The notes beneath the pieces are model-generated. The model saw only the letters and a list, made by a program, of their open reading frames with translations. It had not been told where the DNA came from and did no database searches. Source: Comamonadaceae bacterium G21597-S1 (lineage in GTDB: Bacteria > Pseudomonadota > Gammaproteobacteria > Burkholderiales > Burkholderiaceae_C). From it: a stretch of 64,000 nucleotides of DNA. Position 1 is the stretch's first letter; each line of letters begins with the position of its first letter. The stretch covers positions 496,001 to 560,000 of the forward strand of contig JAPWHR010000001.1 in assembly GCA_027214345.1 (NCBI GenBank). Reading direction: 5' to 3'. Position numbers and translations under genes: made by a program. Shown here one piece after another: positions 53,507 through 62,378 of this stretch.

Positions 53507-53956
53507 ATGGAATGCACCGTCAGCTGGACCGGACACGCGGGCACGCGTTCGGGCATGGGTTTTCTGGCCGAGACCGGCTCCGGCCACACGCTGGTGATGG
53601 ACGGCGCGCCCGATGCCGCCAAGCCCGAGAACGGTGGCCAGAACCTGGCACCACGCCCGATGGAGACCTTGCTGGCCGGCACCGGCGGCTGCACGGCCTA
53701 CGACGTGGTGCTGATCCTCAAGCGGGGCCGGCACGACGTGCACCAGTGCAGCTGCAAACTCACGGCCGAACGCGCCGAGGTCGATCCCAAGGTGTTCACC
53801 GCCATCCACATGCATTTCGAGATCAGCGGCAAGGGCATACCGCCGGCCGCGGTCGAGCGGGCGATCGCGATGAGCCACGACAAATACTGTTCGGCCAGCA
53901 TCATGCTGGCCAAGACGGCGACCATCACGACCAGCTTCAATCTGACCGAGGCCTGA
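53507..53956 (+). CDS. OsmC family peroxide-reductase-type protein
   Basis: A 149-aa OsmC/Ohr-fold protein. The two redox cysteines are C62 (GTGGCTAYD) and C128 (DKYCSAS), which in this family reduce organic hydroperoxides. The YhfA-like features are the NLAPRPMETLLAG segment before C62 and the HMHFEISGKGI strand. It is divergent from ilvA and convergent with coq7. No OhrR-type regulator is adjacent. Confidence 0.9.
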   Translation: MECTVSWTGHAGTRSGMGFLAETGSGHTLVMDGAPDAAKPENGGQNLAPRPMETLLAGTGGCTAYDVVLILKRGRHDVHQCSCKLTAERAEVDPKVFTAIHMHFEISGKGIPPAAVERAIAMSHDKYCSASIMLAKTATITTSFNLTEA

Positions 53957-54037
53957 TCCGCCATCCCCGCGTTCCGAGGGCGGCGCCCATGGGCAGGGCA
54001 ACAGCCCGTGTGACGCGCAGTGGCCGTGTCGGCGCGG

Positions 54038-54679
54038 TCAGATCCGGTGGGCGACGGTCGTCATGACCTTGGCCGCGCCGCGCATCAGTGCGCGCACCGG
54101 CGCTGGCATGCGCGCGGCGCCCGCATGCTGCGCGTCGCGGGCATGGCGGGCTTCGTCGTCCTTCATTTGCGCCACGATGGCGCGCGAGGCATGGTCCGCC
54201 TGCGGCAGGCGCTGCATGTGGCCCTGCAGATGGGCTTCGACCTGCTTTTCGGTTTCCACGACGAACCCCAGGCTGACCCGGTCGCCCAGGCGTCCGGCCA
54301 GCAGGCCGAGGCCGAAGGCGCCGGCGTACCACAGCGGGTTGAGCAGCGACGGGCGGCTGCCGAGTTCGTCCAGCCGTTGCCGGGTCCAGGCCAGGTGGTC
54401 GGTTTCTTCGGCGCTGGCCTGCGCGAAATGCGTGCGCAGCGCCGGACTGCGGGTTGCCAGTGCCTGCGCCGTATACAAGGCCTGGGCGCAGACCTCGCCG
54501 ACATGGTTGACCCGCATCAGCGCGCCGGATTCGGCCTTGTCGGCGCTCGAGAGTTCCGTCGCCTCGTGGGCCAGCGTCGGACAGGGGCGCGAGGCGCGGG
54601 GCGTCGCAAACAGCGTGCGCAGCGATGCGTCGGCGGTCGCCAGCAGCTGGTCGGTGGGGGTACGGGTTTGTTCGGTCAT
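54038..54679 (-). CDS. coq7: 2-polyprenyl-3-methyl-6-methoxy-1,4-benzoquinone monooxygenase (Coq7)
   Basis: A 213-aa di-iron hydroxylase of ubiquinone synthesis that hydroxylates demethoxyubiquinone. The ligand motifs are [14 protein letters not shown] (Glu62), EETDHL (Glu92 and His95), [10 protein letters not shown] and DDEARHA. A hydrophobic stretch in the middle ([12 protein letters not shown]) is the membrane-dipping segment. It converges on the OsmC gene. The 350 bases before it, shared with porin 1, are described separately. Confidence 0.94.
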   Translation of the reverse strand: MTEQTRTPTDQLLATADASLRTLFATPRASRPCPTLAHEATELSSADKAESGALMRVNHVGEVCAQALYTAQALATRSPALRTHFAQASAEETDHLAWTRQRLDELGSRPSLLNPLWYAGAFGLGLLAGRLGDRVSLGFVVETEKQVEAHLQGHMQRLPQADHASRAIVAQMKDDEARHARDAQHAGAARMPAPVRALMRGAAKVMTTVAHRI

Positions 54680-55029
54680 GGCGGCTTCCTCGGAGGAGGG
54701 CCTGCCAACACCTTGGGCGTGTACAGGCCGTTTCCCCCGATGATGGCAGAAGCTGGTGCGCCGGCCGGATTTCCGGTGCATTTTCCGGGTGGCGGGCCGG
54801 CGTCTGCGGGCCTGTTCCCGCCTCGAATTTCCGGGGCAACGGGCCGGTATTCGGGTTTGTTGCACGTCTGCAACGAAAACAGGCTGCCAGGATTTTTTTT
54901 CCGGCGATATCTTTGCCAAACCGGCGTCCGTCTGGTGCAATACATACAACTTCCTTGAACAGGAGGTTGGCCCGGGGTTCCGAGTACCTCAGAACCGGAG
55001 CCCTATGTTTAACCTTGGAGAAACTTGAA
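54680..55029. other. Intergenic region upstream of porin 1
   Basis: 350 bases between the divergent coq7 and porin 1 genes with no open gene of interest. It holds the inverted repeat at 54859-54874, an A+T-rich tract with eight T's near 54893-54901, and a long leader ending in GGAG 9 bases before the porin ATG. No -35/-10 pair convincing enough to call was found, so the porin promoter position is unknown. Confidence 0.5.
54859..54874. repeat. Perfect 6-4-6 inverted repeat before porin 1
   Basis: GTTGCA-CGTC-TGCAAC has perfect arms. It lies about 155 bases before the porin ATG and 180 bases before coq7 on the other strand. The symmetry is that of a dimeric regulator site; no regulator in the window is an obvious partner. 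Confidence 0.35.
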
Positions 55030-56052
55030 ATGAAAAAGACACTCGTAGCGATTGCTGCCTTGGCCGCTGTCGGCGCAGCTTCGGCTCAATCGTCGGTGAC
55101 CCTGTATGGCCGTATCGATGCGTCCCTGGGCAGCGTCAAGACCACACTCAATGGCGTGACGGTTGCTGATCCCGGCGCTCAGATCCGTTCGGGCGGCCAC
55201 ACCGGCAGCCGTTGGGGCCTGAAGGGTTCGGAAGACCTGGGTGGTGGCTTGAAAGCCAACTTCGTGCTGGAGCAAGGCTTCAACATCGATGACGGCACCG
55301 CTTCCAGCGCTCGCCAGTTCCATCGTCAAGCCTACGTCGGCCTGTCGGGTGGTTTCGGTACCTTGAACGTTGGCCGTCAGTACGACGTGACCGACAACAT
55401 GTACGGCCTGTACGATCCGTTCGGCTACTCTGGCTACAGCGCCATGGGTTACGCCTTCAACGTGGGTTGTACCACCGGCGGTTCCGGTGACTGCGTTGGC
55501 CGTCAGGACAACACCGTCATGTACACGACCCCGTCGATGGGTGGTTTCTCGGTTGCCGCCATGTGGGCTCCGGGCGAAGACAAGACCGCTGTCGCCAGCG
55601 CTGGTCGCGTCTACGGTGTGATGGCCAACTACTCCAACGGCCCGATCGCCGCTGGTTTGGGCTGGCAGTCGAACAAGGCCGCTGGCGGCCAGGCTCGCAC
55701 CGACACCAACTTCGGCGCTTCGTACGACCTCGGCGTTGCCAAGTTGTACCTGCAACTCGAAAACGGCAAGAACAAGAACACCGTCGGTACCGGCAAAGAC
55801 TCCGGTTACGGCCTGGGTGCTGTGATCCCCGTCGGCCCGGCCAGCCTGACCGTTGGTTACGCTACCGAGAAGCAGAAAATCGCCGGCACCAAAGTGTCCG
55901 ACTCCAAGGCTTTCTCGCTGCTGGGCAAATACGACCTGAGCAAGCGCACCTATGTGTACGCCGCTTACCGTCGTGGCGAGACCGACCCGGTCGGCGCCGC
56001 CAACACCACCAAGACCACGCAATACGGTCTGGGCCTGGTCCACAACTTCTGA
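55030..56052 (+). CDS. General porin 1 (Gram-negative porin family)
   Basis: A 340-aa outer-membrane trimeric porin. The signal peptide ends AAVGAASAQ and the mature protein starts SSVTLYGRIDASLG. GSEDLGGGLKANFVLEQGFN and FHRQAYVGLSGGFGTLNVGRQYD follow, and the sequence ends in YGLGLVHNF with the terminal Phe needed for barrel insertion. Codon choice is biased toward T-ending codons (GGT, GTT, GCT), unlike its G+C-ending neighbours, as expected of a very highly expressed gene. A strong terminator follows, then a paralogue 280 bases on. Confidence 0.95.
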   Translation: MKKTLVAIAALAAVGAASAQSSVTLYGRIDASLGSVKTTLNGVTVADPGAQIRSGGHTGSRWGLKGSEDLGGGLKANFVLEQGFNIDDGTASSARQFHRQAYVGLSGGFGTLNVGRQYDVTDNMYGLYDPFGYSGYSAMGYAFNVGCTTGGSGDCVGRQDNTVMYTTPSMGGFSVAAMWAPGEDKTAVASAGRVYGVMANYSNGPIAAGLGWQSNKAAGGQARTDTNFGASYDLGVAKLYLQLENGKNKNTVGTGKDSGYGLGAVIPVGPASLTVGYATEKQKIAGTKVSDSKAFSLLGKYDLSKRTYVYAAYRRGETDPVGAANTTKTTQYGLGLVHNF

Positions 56053-56095
56053 TCATCGCGCTGGCATCTGGCCAGTGTGACAATCTGATAGTTTG

Positions 56096-56128
56096 AAAAC
56101 CCGCTGTGGAAACACAGCGGGTTTTTTT
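56096..56128 (+). terminator. Rho-independent terminator of porin 1
   Basis: A 9-bp perfect stem CCCGCTGTG / CACAGCGGG with a GAAA tetraloop, followed by seven T's and preceded by A's that could extend the stem. It starts 44 bases after the porin stop. The stem core is shared with the porin 2 terminator. Confidence 0.92.
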
Positions 56129-56236
56129 GCGGGTGTTCACAATGCATCCGTTCCTGTCCGACCCGGCATCAGCCCGGGAAACCCGCCGTTGCCCGCGTCG
56201 ATCTTAAAAACTGCGTGCAGTAACGTCCTCGTCATC

Positions 56237-56293
56237 AGGGTTAACCCTCTGTCCCTCTAGAATCCGTCTGGCCCGATCGATTTCCTGATCGGG
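56237..56293 (+). promoter_or_regulatory. Palindrome, -10 element and leader hairpin of porin 2
   Basis: AGGGTTAACCCT at 56237-56248 is a perfect 12-bp palindrome. Ten bases later TAGAAT (56258-56263) fits a -10 hexamer, but the -35 position is not TTGACA-like and overlaps the palindrome, which suggests an activator site. Further on, CCCGATC (56272-56278) and GATCGGG (56287-56293) form a hairpin with an 8-base loop in the presumed leader. The porin 2 ATG is at 56332. Confidence 0.45.
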
Positions 56294-56331
56294 TATCAAC
56301 CCCATCCCATCCAGAAAGCAGAGCAGAGAAA

Positions 56332-57333
56332 ATGAAGAAAGCCCTCGTGTCCATCGCGGTCATGACCGTCGTCGGCGCGGCCAGCGCGCAGTCATCGGTG
56401 ACCCTGTACGGTCGCATCGACGCGTCCCTCGCAAGCCAGAAAACGGAAGTCGGTGGCGTCACCACCGTCGATCCCGGCGCCCAGATCCGCTCCGGCGCCC
56501 ATACCGGCAGCCGCTGGGGATTCAAAGGCTCTGAAGACCTGGGTGGTGGCCTCAAGGCCAATTTCCAGCTGGAGCAAGGCTTCAACATCGACACCGGCAC
56601 GGCGTCGAGCGCCCGCCAGTTCCATCGCCAGGCCTGGGTCGGTCTGTCGGGTGGTTTCGGTTCGCTGCAACTCGGCCGCCAGTATTCGACCATTGACAAC
56701 ATGTACACCGAACATGACGCGCTGGGCATGTCGGGCTACAGCGCGGCGAGCTACGCGTTCGGCGCGGGCACGTACGTCGATTCCAGCCGCATCGACAACG
56801 CCGTCTATTATTCGACGCCGTCCTTCGGTGGCTTCAGTGCCGCCGCCTTGTGGGCGCCGGGCGAAAACAAGAACGGCGCGGCGGGCACGCTCAAGAGCCT
56901 GACCGGCCTGCAGGCAATGTACGTGCAGGGTGCGCTCAACGTCGGTGCCGCCTGGGAATCGCAGCGTTTCAACGCGATCGACGACACGACGGCCTGGGAA
57001 CTGGGCACCTCGTACGACTTCGGCGTGGCCAAGTTGTACGCGCAGCTCGAAGGCGCCAAGAACGACGCGACGAACTCCAAGGATTCCGGGTACCAGATCG
57101 GCGTCAAGATTCCGTTCGGCGCGCCCACGCTGGCGGTGTCCTATGCGCGCGAGAACCTGAAGACGGCCGGCACCAAGGTCTCGACGGCCAGCGCCTACAC
57201 GCTGATGGCGCAATATCCGCTGAGCAAGCGCACCTATGTCTATGCCGCCTACCTGAACGGCAAGACCGATCCCGTGGTAGGTGCGACGACGCGCCAGACC
57301 AACTACGGCCTGGGCATGGTTCACAATTTCTGA
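56332..57333 (+). CDS. General porin 2 (paralogue of porin 1)
   Basis: A 333-aa porin with signal peptide ending VGAASAQ, mature start SSVTLYGRIDASLAS, and the same barrel blocks as porin 1: GSEDLGGGLKANFQLEQGFN, FHRQAWVGLSGGFGSLQLGRQY and C-terminal YGLGMVHNF. The pore-loop region around residues 130-200 differs most, so selectivity may differ. Unlike porin 1 its codons are G+C-ending like the rest of the window. It carries its own regulatory palindrome and terminator, so the two tandem porins can be expressed independently. Confidence 0.95.
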   Translation: MKKALVSIAVMTVVGAASAQSSVTLYGRIDASLASQKTEVGGVTTVDPGAQIRSGAHTGSRWGFKGSEDLGGGLKANFQLEQGFNIDTGTASSARQFHRQAWVGLSGGFGSLQLGRQYSTIDNMYTEHDALGMSGYSAASYAFGAGTYVDSSRIDNAVYYSTPSFGGFSAAALWAPGENKNGAAGTLKSLTGLQAMYVQGALNVGAAWESQRFNAIDDTTAWELGTSYDFGVAKLYAQLEGAKNDATNSKDSGYQIGVKIPFGAPTLAVSYARENLKTAGTKVSTASAYTLMAQYPLSKRTYVYAAYLNGKTDPVVGATTRQTNYGLGMVHNF

Positions 57334-57379
57334 TGACCGCTGACGCGTAAACAACGGTTTGCGCGGCAAAAACCCCGAG

Positions 57380-57411
57380 AATCCGCTGTGCCCGCACAGC
57401 GGATTTTTTTT
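57380..57411 (+). terminator. Rho-independent terminator of porin 2
   Basis: AATCCGCTGTG / CACAGCGGATT forms an 11-bp perfect stem with a CCCG loop, then a T run. Its core CCGCTGTG / CACAGCGG is identical to that of the porin 1 terminator, supporting duplication of gene and terminator together. Confidence 0.92.
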
Positions 57412-57458
57412 GGCCTTCATTCGCGCGCAGGCAGCATCGTCCATCGACAAGGAGTGCC

Positions 57459-58250
57459 ATGTTTCGCGTCCCCCTGTATCGCATCGCGCTGGCGGCCACC
57501 TGCCTGCTGTTGTTGTCCGGCTGCGCGACGACGACGACGGACTCCGACGATGCAGCGCAGCTGGCCTTGTCCAGCAGTGCCTGGGCTGCCGCCTCGATCC
57601 GTTCCGCGGATGCGGCGGGCTGGCAACACCAGGTGTTTCCCGGCAAGCGCCGCTCCGAATACCGGCATGCGCACAAACTCGGGCGCGATGCGGTCATGGT
57701 GCGCGCGCATGCGTCGGCGAGCATGTTGCGCCAGCGGGTGCGCATCGAACCGGCGGAGCTGGGCCAGTTGCGGTTCTCGTGGCTGGTGCCGGCGCTGATT
57801 GCCCAGGCCGATATTTCCCAGCGCGATGCCGACGACGCTCCGGTGCGGCTGGTGCTGGTGTTCGAGGGCGACCGGTCGCGGTTCTCGGCCAGGGATGCCG
57901 CCTTGTCGGACCTGTCCGAGGCGCTGACCGGCGAACCGCTGCCGTATGCCACACTGATGTATGTCTGGAGCAACCGACATCCGGAAGGATCCGTGGTCCG
58001 CAACCCGCGCACCGGCCGCATCCGCAAGCTCGTGATGGAGACCGGCGCGGGCAGGCTCAATCGCTGGCTGGACTATGAGCGGGACGTGCGGGCCGACTTC
58101 ATCGCCGCGTTCGGCGAACCTCCCGGCGCGCTGCTGGGCATCGGTATCATGACCGACACCGACAACACGCAGTCCCGGACCCAGGCCTGGTACGGTGCGC
58201 TCGAGCACCGTCCCCGGGGCGCCCGCTCGCGTACGGCGCTGGCCGACTGA
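57459..58250 (+). CDS. DUF3047 lipoprotein
   Basis: A 263-aa protein. The N-terminus has a lipobox (LLLLSGCATT, lipidated Cys near residue 23), so it is envelope-anchored. The rest matches DUF3047: RVRIEPAELGQLRFSWLVPAL, DADDAPVRLVLVFEGDRSRF, LPYATLMYVWSN, RIRKLVMETGAGRLNRWLDYERDV, ADFIAAFGEPPGALLGIGIMTDTDNT and AWYGALE. The fold is probably beta-rich; function is unknown. It stands alone between the porin 2 terminator and the amidohydrolase gene 39 bases later, with which it may be co-transcribed. Confidence 0.85.
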   Translation: MFRVPLYRIALAATCLLLLSGCATTTTDSDDAAQLALSSSAWAAASIRSADAAGWQHQVFPGKRRSEYRHAHKLGRDAVMVRAHASASMLRQRVRIEPAELGQLRFSWLVPALIAQADISQRDADDAPVRLVLVFEGDRSRFSARDAALSDLSEALTGEPLPYATLMYVWSNRHPEGSVVRNPRTGRIRKLVMETGAGRLNRWLDYERDVRADFIAAFGEPPGALLGIGIMTDTDNTQSRTQAWYGALEHRPRGARSRTALAD

Positions 58251-58289
58251 CGGGCGCGGCCGGGCCGCACACGCAAACAGGAGATACAC

Positions 58290-59552
58290 ATGGCAGACAG
58301 GCTGGTGGTGCGCAATGCGCGGGTGTTCGACAGCGTCAGTGGCACGGTCACGGCCGCGCGCCAGATCGTCATCGACGGCGGGCGCATTGCGGCCATCGTC
58401 GACGCATCGGCGACGGTGGACGCGGTCCAGGTCATCGACGCCGGTGACAAGGTCGTGTTGCCCGGCCTGATCGACGCCCATGTACATGTAGTGGCTGCAT
58501 CGCACGACCTGGTCGGCCTGGCCCAGCAGCCGCCGTCGATGGTGGTGGCCCAGAGCAGCCAGATCCTGCGCGGCATGTTGCGGCGCGGCTTCACGACGGT
58601 GCGCGATGCGGCCGGCGCCGACTACGGCCTGCAGGAGGCAGTGGCGCGTGGCCTGTTCGAGGGCCCGCGGCTGTTCATCGCCGGTTTTCCGGTGTCGCAG
58701 ACCGGCGGCCATGCCGACATGCGGCCCAAGGGCGTGCGCATGCGCGAGATGTTCTGCAGCTGTGCCGGCCTGGGCCTGATCGGCGCGATTGCCGATGGTG
58801 TGGGCGAGGTGCGCCGTGCGGTGCGCGAGCAGGTGCGCAATGGCGCGAACCAGATCAAGATCATGGCCGGTGGCGGCGTGTCCAGCCCGACCGATCCGCT
58901 CGAAGGCACGCAGTTCTCGATCGACGAGTTGCGCGCGGCGTGCGAGGAGGCCGAAGCGGCCAACCTGTACACGATGGCGCATGCCTATTCGCCGCGGGCG
59001 GTGACACGTGCGGTGCAGGCTGGCGTGCGCTCGATCGAACACGGCAACCTGATTGACGCGGCGACCGCCCGTGTCATGAAAGAACACGGCGCTTACCTGG
59101 TACCGACCCTGTCCACCTACCAGGCCTTGTCTAACGAGGGTGCGCGGCTGGGCTGGTCGGGCGAGATGCTGGACAAGCTGGCGATGGTGCAGCAACGCGG
59201 CATCGAGTCGCTGCGGATTGCGCGCGCCGAAGGGGTGCCCATCGTGTTTGGCACCGACCTGCTCGGTCACATGCACGACCAGCAGTCGGGCGAGTTCGAC
59301 CTGCGCACCCAGGCCATGTCGCCGGTCGAGGCCTTGCAGAGCGCAACCATCGTCGCGGCCCGGATGATGCGCCAGCAGGGGCAGATCGGCGAACTGGTCG
59401 CAGGCGCCTGGGCCGACCTGCTGGTCGTCGATGGTGACCCGACGCAGGAGTTGTCGATGCTGACCCGGCCGGATACCGGCATACGGCTCATCATGCAGGC
59501 TGGACGGGTCGTGGTCGACCGTTTGGCACAGGCCGGCGAACGCCTGAACTGA
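58290..59552 (+). CDS. Amidohydrolase family protein (imidazolonepropionase-like)
   Basis: A 420-aa metal-dependent amidohydrolase. The first metal pair is H64-x-H66 in GLIDAHVHV. IKIMAGGGVSSPTD holds the likely carboxylated Lys or bridging ligand, HAYSPRAV and SIEHGNLID the later His ligands, and FGTDLLGHMH the catalytic Asp. The N- and C-terminal beta sandwich is complete (IVIDGGRIAAIVD, WADLLVVDGDP). This branch includes Xaa-Pro / Xaa-Arg dipeptidases and organophosphate-acid-anhydrolase-like enzymes. Next to a peptide transporter and an M20 aminoacylase, a dipeptide or N-acyl amino acid substrate is plausible. Confidence 0.9.
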   Translation: MADRLVVRNARVFDSVSGTVTAARQIVIDGGRIAAIVDASATVDAVQVIDAGDKVVLPGLIDAHVHVVAASHDLVGLAQQPPSMVVAQSSQILRGMLRRGFTTVRDAAGADYGLQEAVARGLFEGPRLFIAGFPVSQTGGHADMRPKGVRMREMFCSCAGLGLIGAIADGVGEVRRAVREQVRNGANQIKIMAGGGVSSPTDPLEGTQFSIDELRAACEEAEAANLYTMAHAYSPRAVTRAVQAGVRSIEHGNLIDAATARVMKEHGAYLVPTLSTYQALSNEGARLGWSGEMLDKLAMVQQRGIESLRIARAEGVPIVFGTDLLGHMHDQQSGEFDLRTQAMSPVEALQSATIVAARMMRQQGQIGELVAGAWADLLVVDGDPTQELSMLTRPDTGIRLIMQAGRVVVDRLAQAGERLN

Positions 59553-59625
59553 GACTGCAAAAGGGCGCCTGCAGGACTGCCCTGGAGGTTGGCGCGTCGC
59601 CGGTGTGCCTTGCGCACAAGCAAAG

Positions 59626-59652
59626 AAAAAGGCCCGCGCTGCGGGCCTTTTT
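59626..59652. terminator. Bidirectional rho-independent terminator
   Basis: GGCCCGC-GCT-GCGGGCC (59631-59647) is flanked by five A's before and five T's after, so it works on both strands. It lies between the convergent amidohydrolase and peptide-binding-protein genes. Confidence 0.92.
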
Positions 59653-59678
59653 CACGGCAGGGCCAGGGCCCCGGTTAT

Positions 59679-61253
59679 TTATTTGACGCTGGTGAAGCGT
59701 GCCTCAGGCCGGTCGTCGTTGCGGTAGACCGTGTCCACGCCTTTTTTCATGGCCCAGGGACGCAACTGGTGGTGCAGCGGAATCAGCAGCACTTCGTCAC
59801 GCGTGCGAACCAGGGCTTCGCGGATCATCGCGTTGCGCTTGGTGGTGTCGATCTCGGACTTCATTGCATCGACCAGGCGGTCGACTTCCGGGTCGCTGGC
59901 GCGGCCGAAGTTGAAGTTGCCGTCGGCACCGGTGGTCTTGGTGCGCACCAGCGACTGCAGCGTGTATTGCGCGTCCATCGTCGCAACGCCCCAGCCCAGC
60001 AGGTAGGCCGAGGTGTCGTAGTTCTGCACCTTCTGGATGAAGGTGGCCATCGACTCGGCCGCCAGCTTGGTCTTGACGCCGATGCGCGCCCACATCACGG
60101 TGATGTTCTGGCAGATTTCTTCGTCGTTGACATAGCGGTTGTTCGGGCAGTTGAGCTGGATCTCGAAGCCGTTCGGATAACCGGCGTCTGCCAGCAGTTT
60201 CTTGGCGCGTTCCGGGTCGGCCTTGGGCGCGACGTCGATGTCGGGTGCATTGCCGTTCACGCCGGGTGCCACCATGATGCCGGCCGGCAGCGACAGTCCG
60301 CGCATGGTGTTGCGCTTGATCAGCTCGCGGTCGATGGCAATGCTCAGGGCCTCACGTACGCGCTTGTCCTTGAACGGGTTCTTGCCTTTGACGTCGGAAT
60401 ACTTGAGCTCCGGGCTGTGCATGTCGAGCGCCAGGAAGATCGTGCGCACCTCGTTGCCGTCGATGACCTTGAGCTTGGAGTCGCCGCGGATACGGGCGAC
60501 GTCCTGCGTGGGCAGGTCGGTCAACATGTCGAGTTCGCCCGAGAGCAAGGCCGCCACGCGGGTCGGGTCGGACTTGATCGGCGTGTAGATCACTTCGGTG
60601 ACGTTGCCGCTGTGTTTGTCCCACCAGTTCTTGTTGATCGTCATCGTGATTTTCTGGTCCGGCTGCCAGGCGGTGATCTGGTAGGCGCCGGTGCCGTTCA
60701 CGTTGCGCGATGCGTAGTTGTCTTCCTTGTTCTTGTAGTCCTGGACGTTGGTCGAATTGTTCTTCTCGGCCCAGGCCTTGCTCATCATCCGGAAGTCGAT
60801 CAGGTTGCGCAGCAGCATCGGATTGGGCGCGGCCAGCGTCATGTCGACCGTGTAGTCGTCGACCTTCTTGACCTCGTTGATGCCGGTTACGTAGATGGAC
60901 ATCGTGCCCTGGGGCTGCTTGATGCGACCGAAGTTGAACACCACGTCGTCGGCGGTGAAGTTCGAGCCGTCATGGAACTTGACGCCCTTGCGCAGTTCGA
61001 AACGCACCTGCGTCGGGGAGATGAAGGTCCATTTGGTGGCCAAGGCGGGCTCGACCTCGAACTTGGGGTTGTAGCGCGTCAGGCCCTCGTACGAGTGCAT
61101 CAGGATCGCGTTGGTGGTCGCGTGGTTCTGCGAATGCGGATCGAGTGTCAGGATGTCGTTCTGCGCGCCCCACTTGAGTGTCGTCGCATGCGCGGCCGAC
61201 AAGGCAAGGCCGGTGGCCAATGCCGCCACGGCCAGAACTCGCTTGAAATGCAT
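59679..61253 (-). CDS. Peptide ABC transporter substrate-binding protein (DppA/OppA-like)
   Basis: A 524-aa periplasmic receptor of solute-binding family 5. The signal peptide ends at SAAHA. TLKWGAQNDILTLDPHSQNHATTN and the family-5 core VRFELRKGVKFHDGSNFTADDVVFNFGRI follow. FKDKRVREALSIAIDRE is the conserved C-lobe block. It binds di- or oligopeptides or related amides. It is divergent from the permease operon, with 141 bp between, rather than in line with it, and ends at a bidirectional terminator. Confidence 0.92.
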   Translation of the reverse strand: MHFKRVLAVAALATGLALSAAHATTLKWGAQNDILTLDPHSQNHATTNAILMHSYEGLTRYNPKFEVEPALATKWTFISPTQVRFELRKGVKFHDGSNFTADDVVFNFGRIKQPQGTMSIYVTGINEVKKVDDYTVDMTLAAPNPMLLRNLIDFRMMSKAWAEKNNSTNVQDYKNKEDNYASRNVNGTGAYQITAWQPDQKITMTINKNWWDKHSGNVTEVIYTPIKSDPTRVAALLSGELDMLTDLPTQDVARIRGDSKLKVIDGNEVRTIFLALDMHSPELKYSDVKGKNPFKDKRVREALSIAIDRELIKRNTMRGLSLPAGIMVAPGVNGNAPDIDVAPKADPERAKKLLADAGYPNGFEIQLNCPNNRYVNDEEICQNITVMWARIGVKTKLAAESMATFIQKVQNYDTSAYLLGWGVATMDAQYTLQSLVRTKTTGADGNFNFGRASDPEVDRLVDAMKSEIDTTKRNAMIREALVRTRDEVLLIPLHHQLRPWAMKKGVDTVYRNDDRPEARFTSVK

Positions 61254-61394
61254 GTGGAATCCCCGATGAATGGTGAAGTGCGCCACTGTACTGGCATGTG
61301 TCGGCTGCGACAACCGGACAAACCCGCAAGCGCGGAAAACCCCGAGGGCCATGGGTGATTGCCCATGCTACATTCGCCCCTTTCGTTTCCGCCC

Positions 61395-62372
61395 ATGTTT
61401 GCATTCATCCTGCGCCGCCTGCTGCAAGCCGTGTTCGTGATGGCCACGGTGGCCTTCATCGCATTCATGCTGTTCCAGTTCGTCGGTGACCCGGTGCTGT
61501 TCATGCTGGGCCAGGACGCAACGCCGGAACAGGTGCGTGAATTGCGCGAACTGCTGGGACTGGACCGCTCCTTCATCGTGCAGTTCGGGCACTTCCTGCT
61601 CAATGCCGCACAGGGCGACTTCGGCATCAGCCTGCGCCAGGGCGGCAAGGTCTCGTCGCTGATTGCCGAACGGTTTCCCGCCACGCTGGAACTGGCGCTT
61701 GTGGCGGCGGTGCTGGCGCTGGTGGTCGGTGTGCCGATGGGGGTGTATGCGGCGTTGCGGCGCGGCAATTTCCTGAGCCAGAGCTTCATGATGTTCTCGT
61801 TGCTCGGAGTTTCGCTGCCGACCTTCCTGATCGGCATCCTGCTGATCCTGGTGTTCTCCGTGTGGCTGGGCTGGTTTCCCAGCTTCGGCCGCGGCGACAC
61901 CGTCGCCATCGGTGGCTGGAACAGCGGCCTGCTGACGGTCGACGGCTGGCACCACGTGGTGTTGCCGGCGATTACGCTGGCGATCTTCCAGCTCACGCTC
62001 ATCATGCGCCTGGTGCGCGCCGAGATGCTCGAGGTGCTGCGCACCGACTACATCAAGTTCGCCCGCGCCCGCGGCCTGAGCGACCGGGCCATCCACTTCG
62101 GGCATGCGCTCAAGAACACGCTGGTCCCGGTGATGACGATCACCGGCCTGCAACTCGGCGGCCTGATCGCGTTCGCCATCATCACGGAGACGGTGTTCCA
62201 GTGGCCCGGCATGGGCCTGCTGTTCATCCAGGCCGTGAACTTCGCCGACATCCCGGTCATGGCCGCCTACCTGTGCCTGATCTCGCTGATCTTCGTGGTC
62301 ATCAACCTGGCGGTCGACCTGCTGTATTTCGCCGTCGATCCCCGGCTGCGCGTCAGCGGCAAGGGGCATTGA
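61395..62372 (+). CDS. Peptide ABC transporter permease (DppB-like)
   Basis: A 325-aa inner-membrane permease with six helices. It has the DppB-type start MFAFILRRLLQAVFVMATVAF, the long first periplasmic loop, and the coupling EAA-like loop DYIKFARARGLSDRAIHFGHALKNTL that contacts the ATPase. Together with the DppC-like protein at the right edge it should form the channel for the receptor encoded divergently. An M20 hydrolase gene follows after 6 bases. Confidence 0.93.
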   Translation: MFAFILRRLLQAVFVMATVAFIAFMLFQFVGDPVLFMLGQDATPEQVRELRELLGLDRSFIVQFGHFLLNAAQGDFGISLRQGGKVSSLIAERFPATLELALVAAVLALVVGVPMGVYAALRRGNFLSQSFMMFSLLGVSLPTFLIGILLILVFSVWLGWFPSFGRGDTVAIGGWNSGLLTVDGWHHVVLPAITLAIFQLTLIMRLVRAEMLEVLRTDYIKFARARGLSDRAIHFGHALKNTLVPVMTITGLQLGGLIAFAIITETVFQWPGMGLLFIQAVNFADIPVMAAYLCLISLIFVVINLAVDLLYFAVDPRLRVSGKGH

Positions 62373-62378
62373 GCGACC

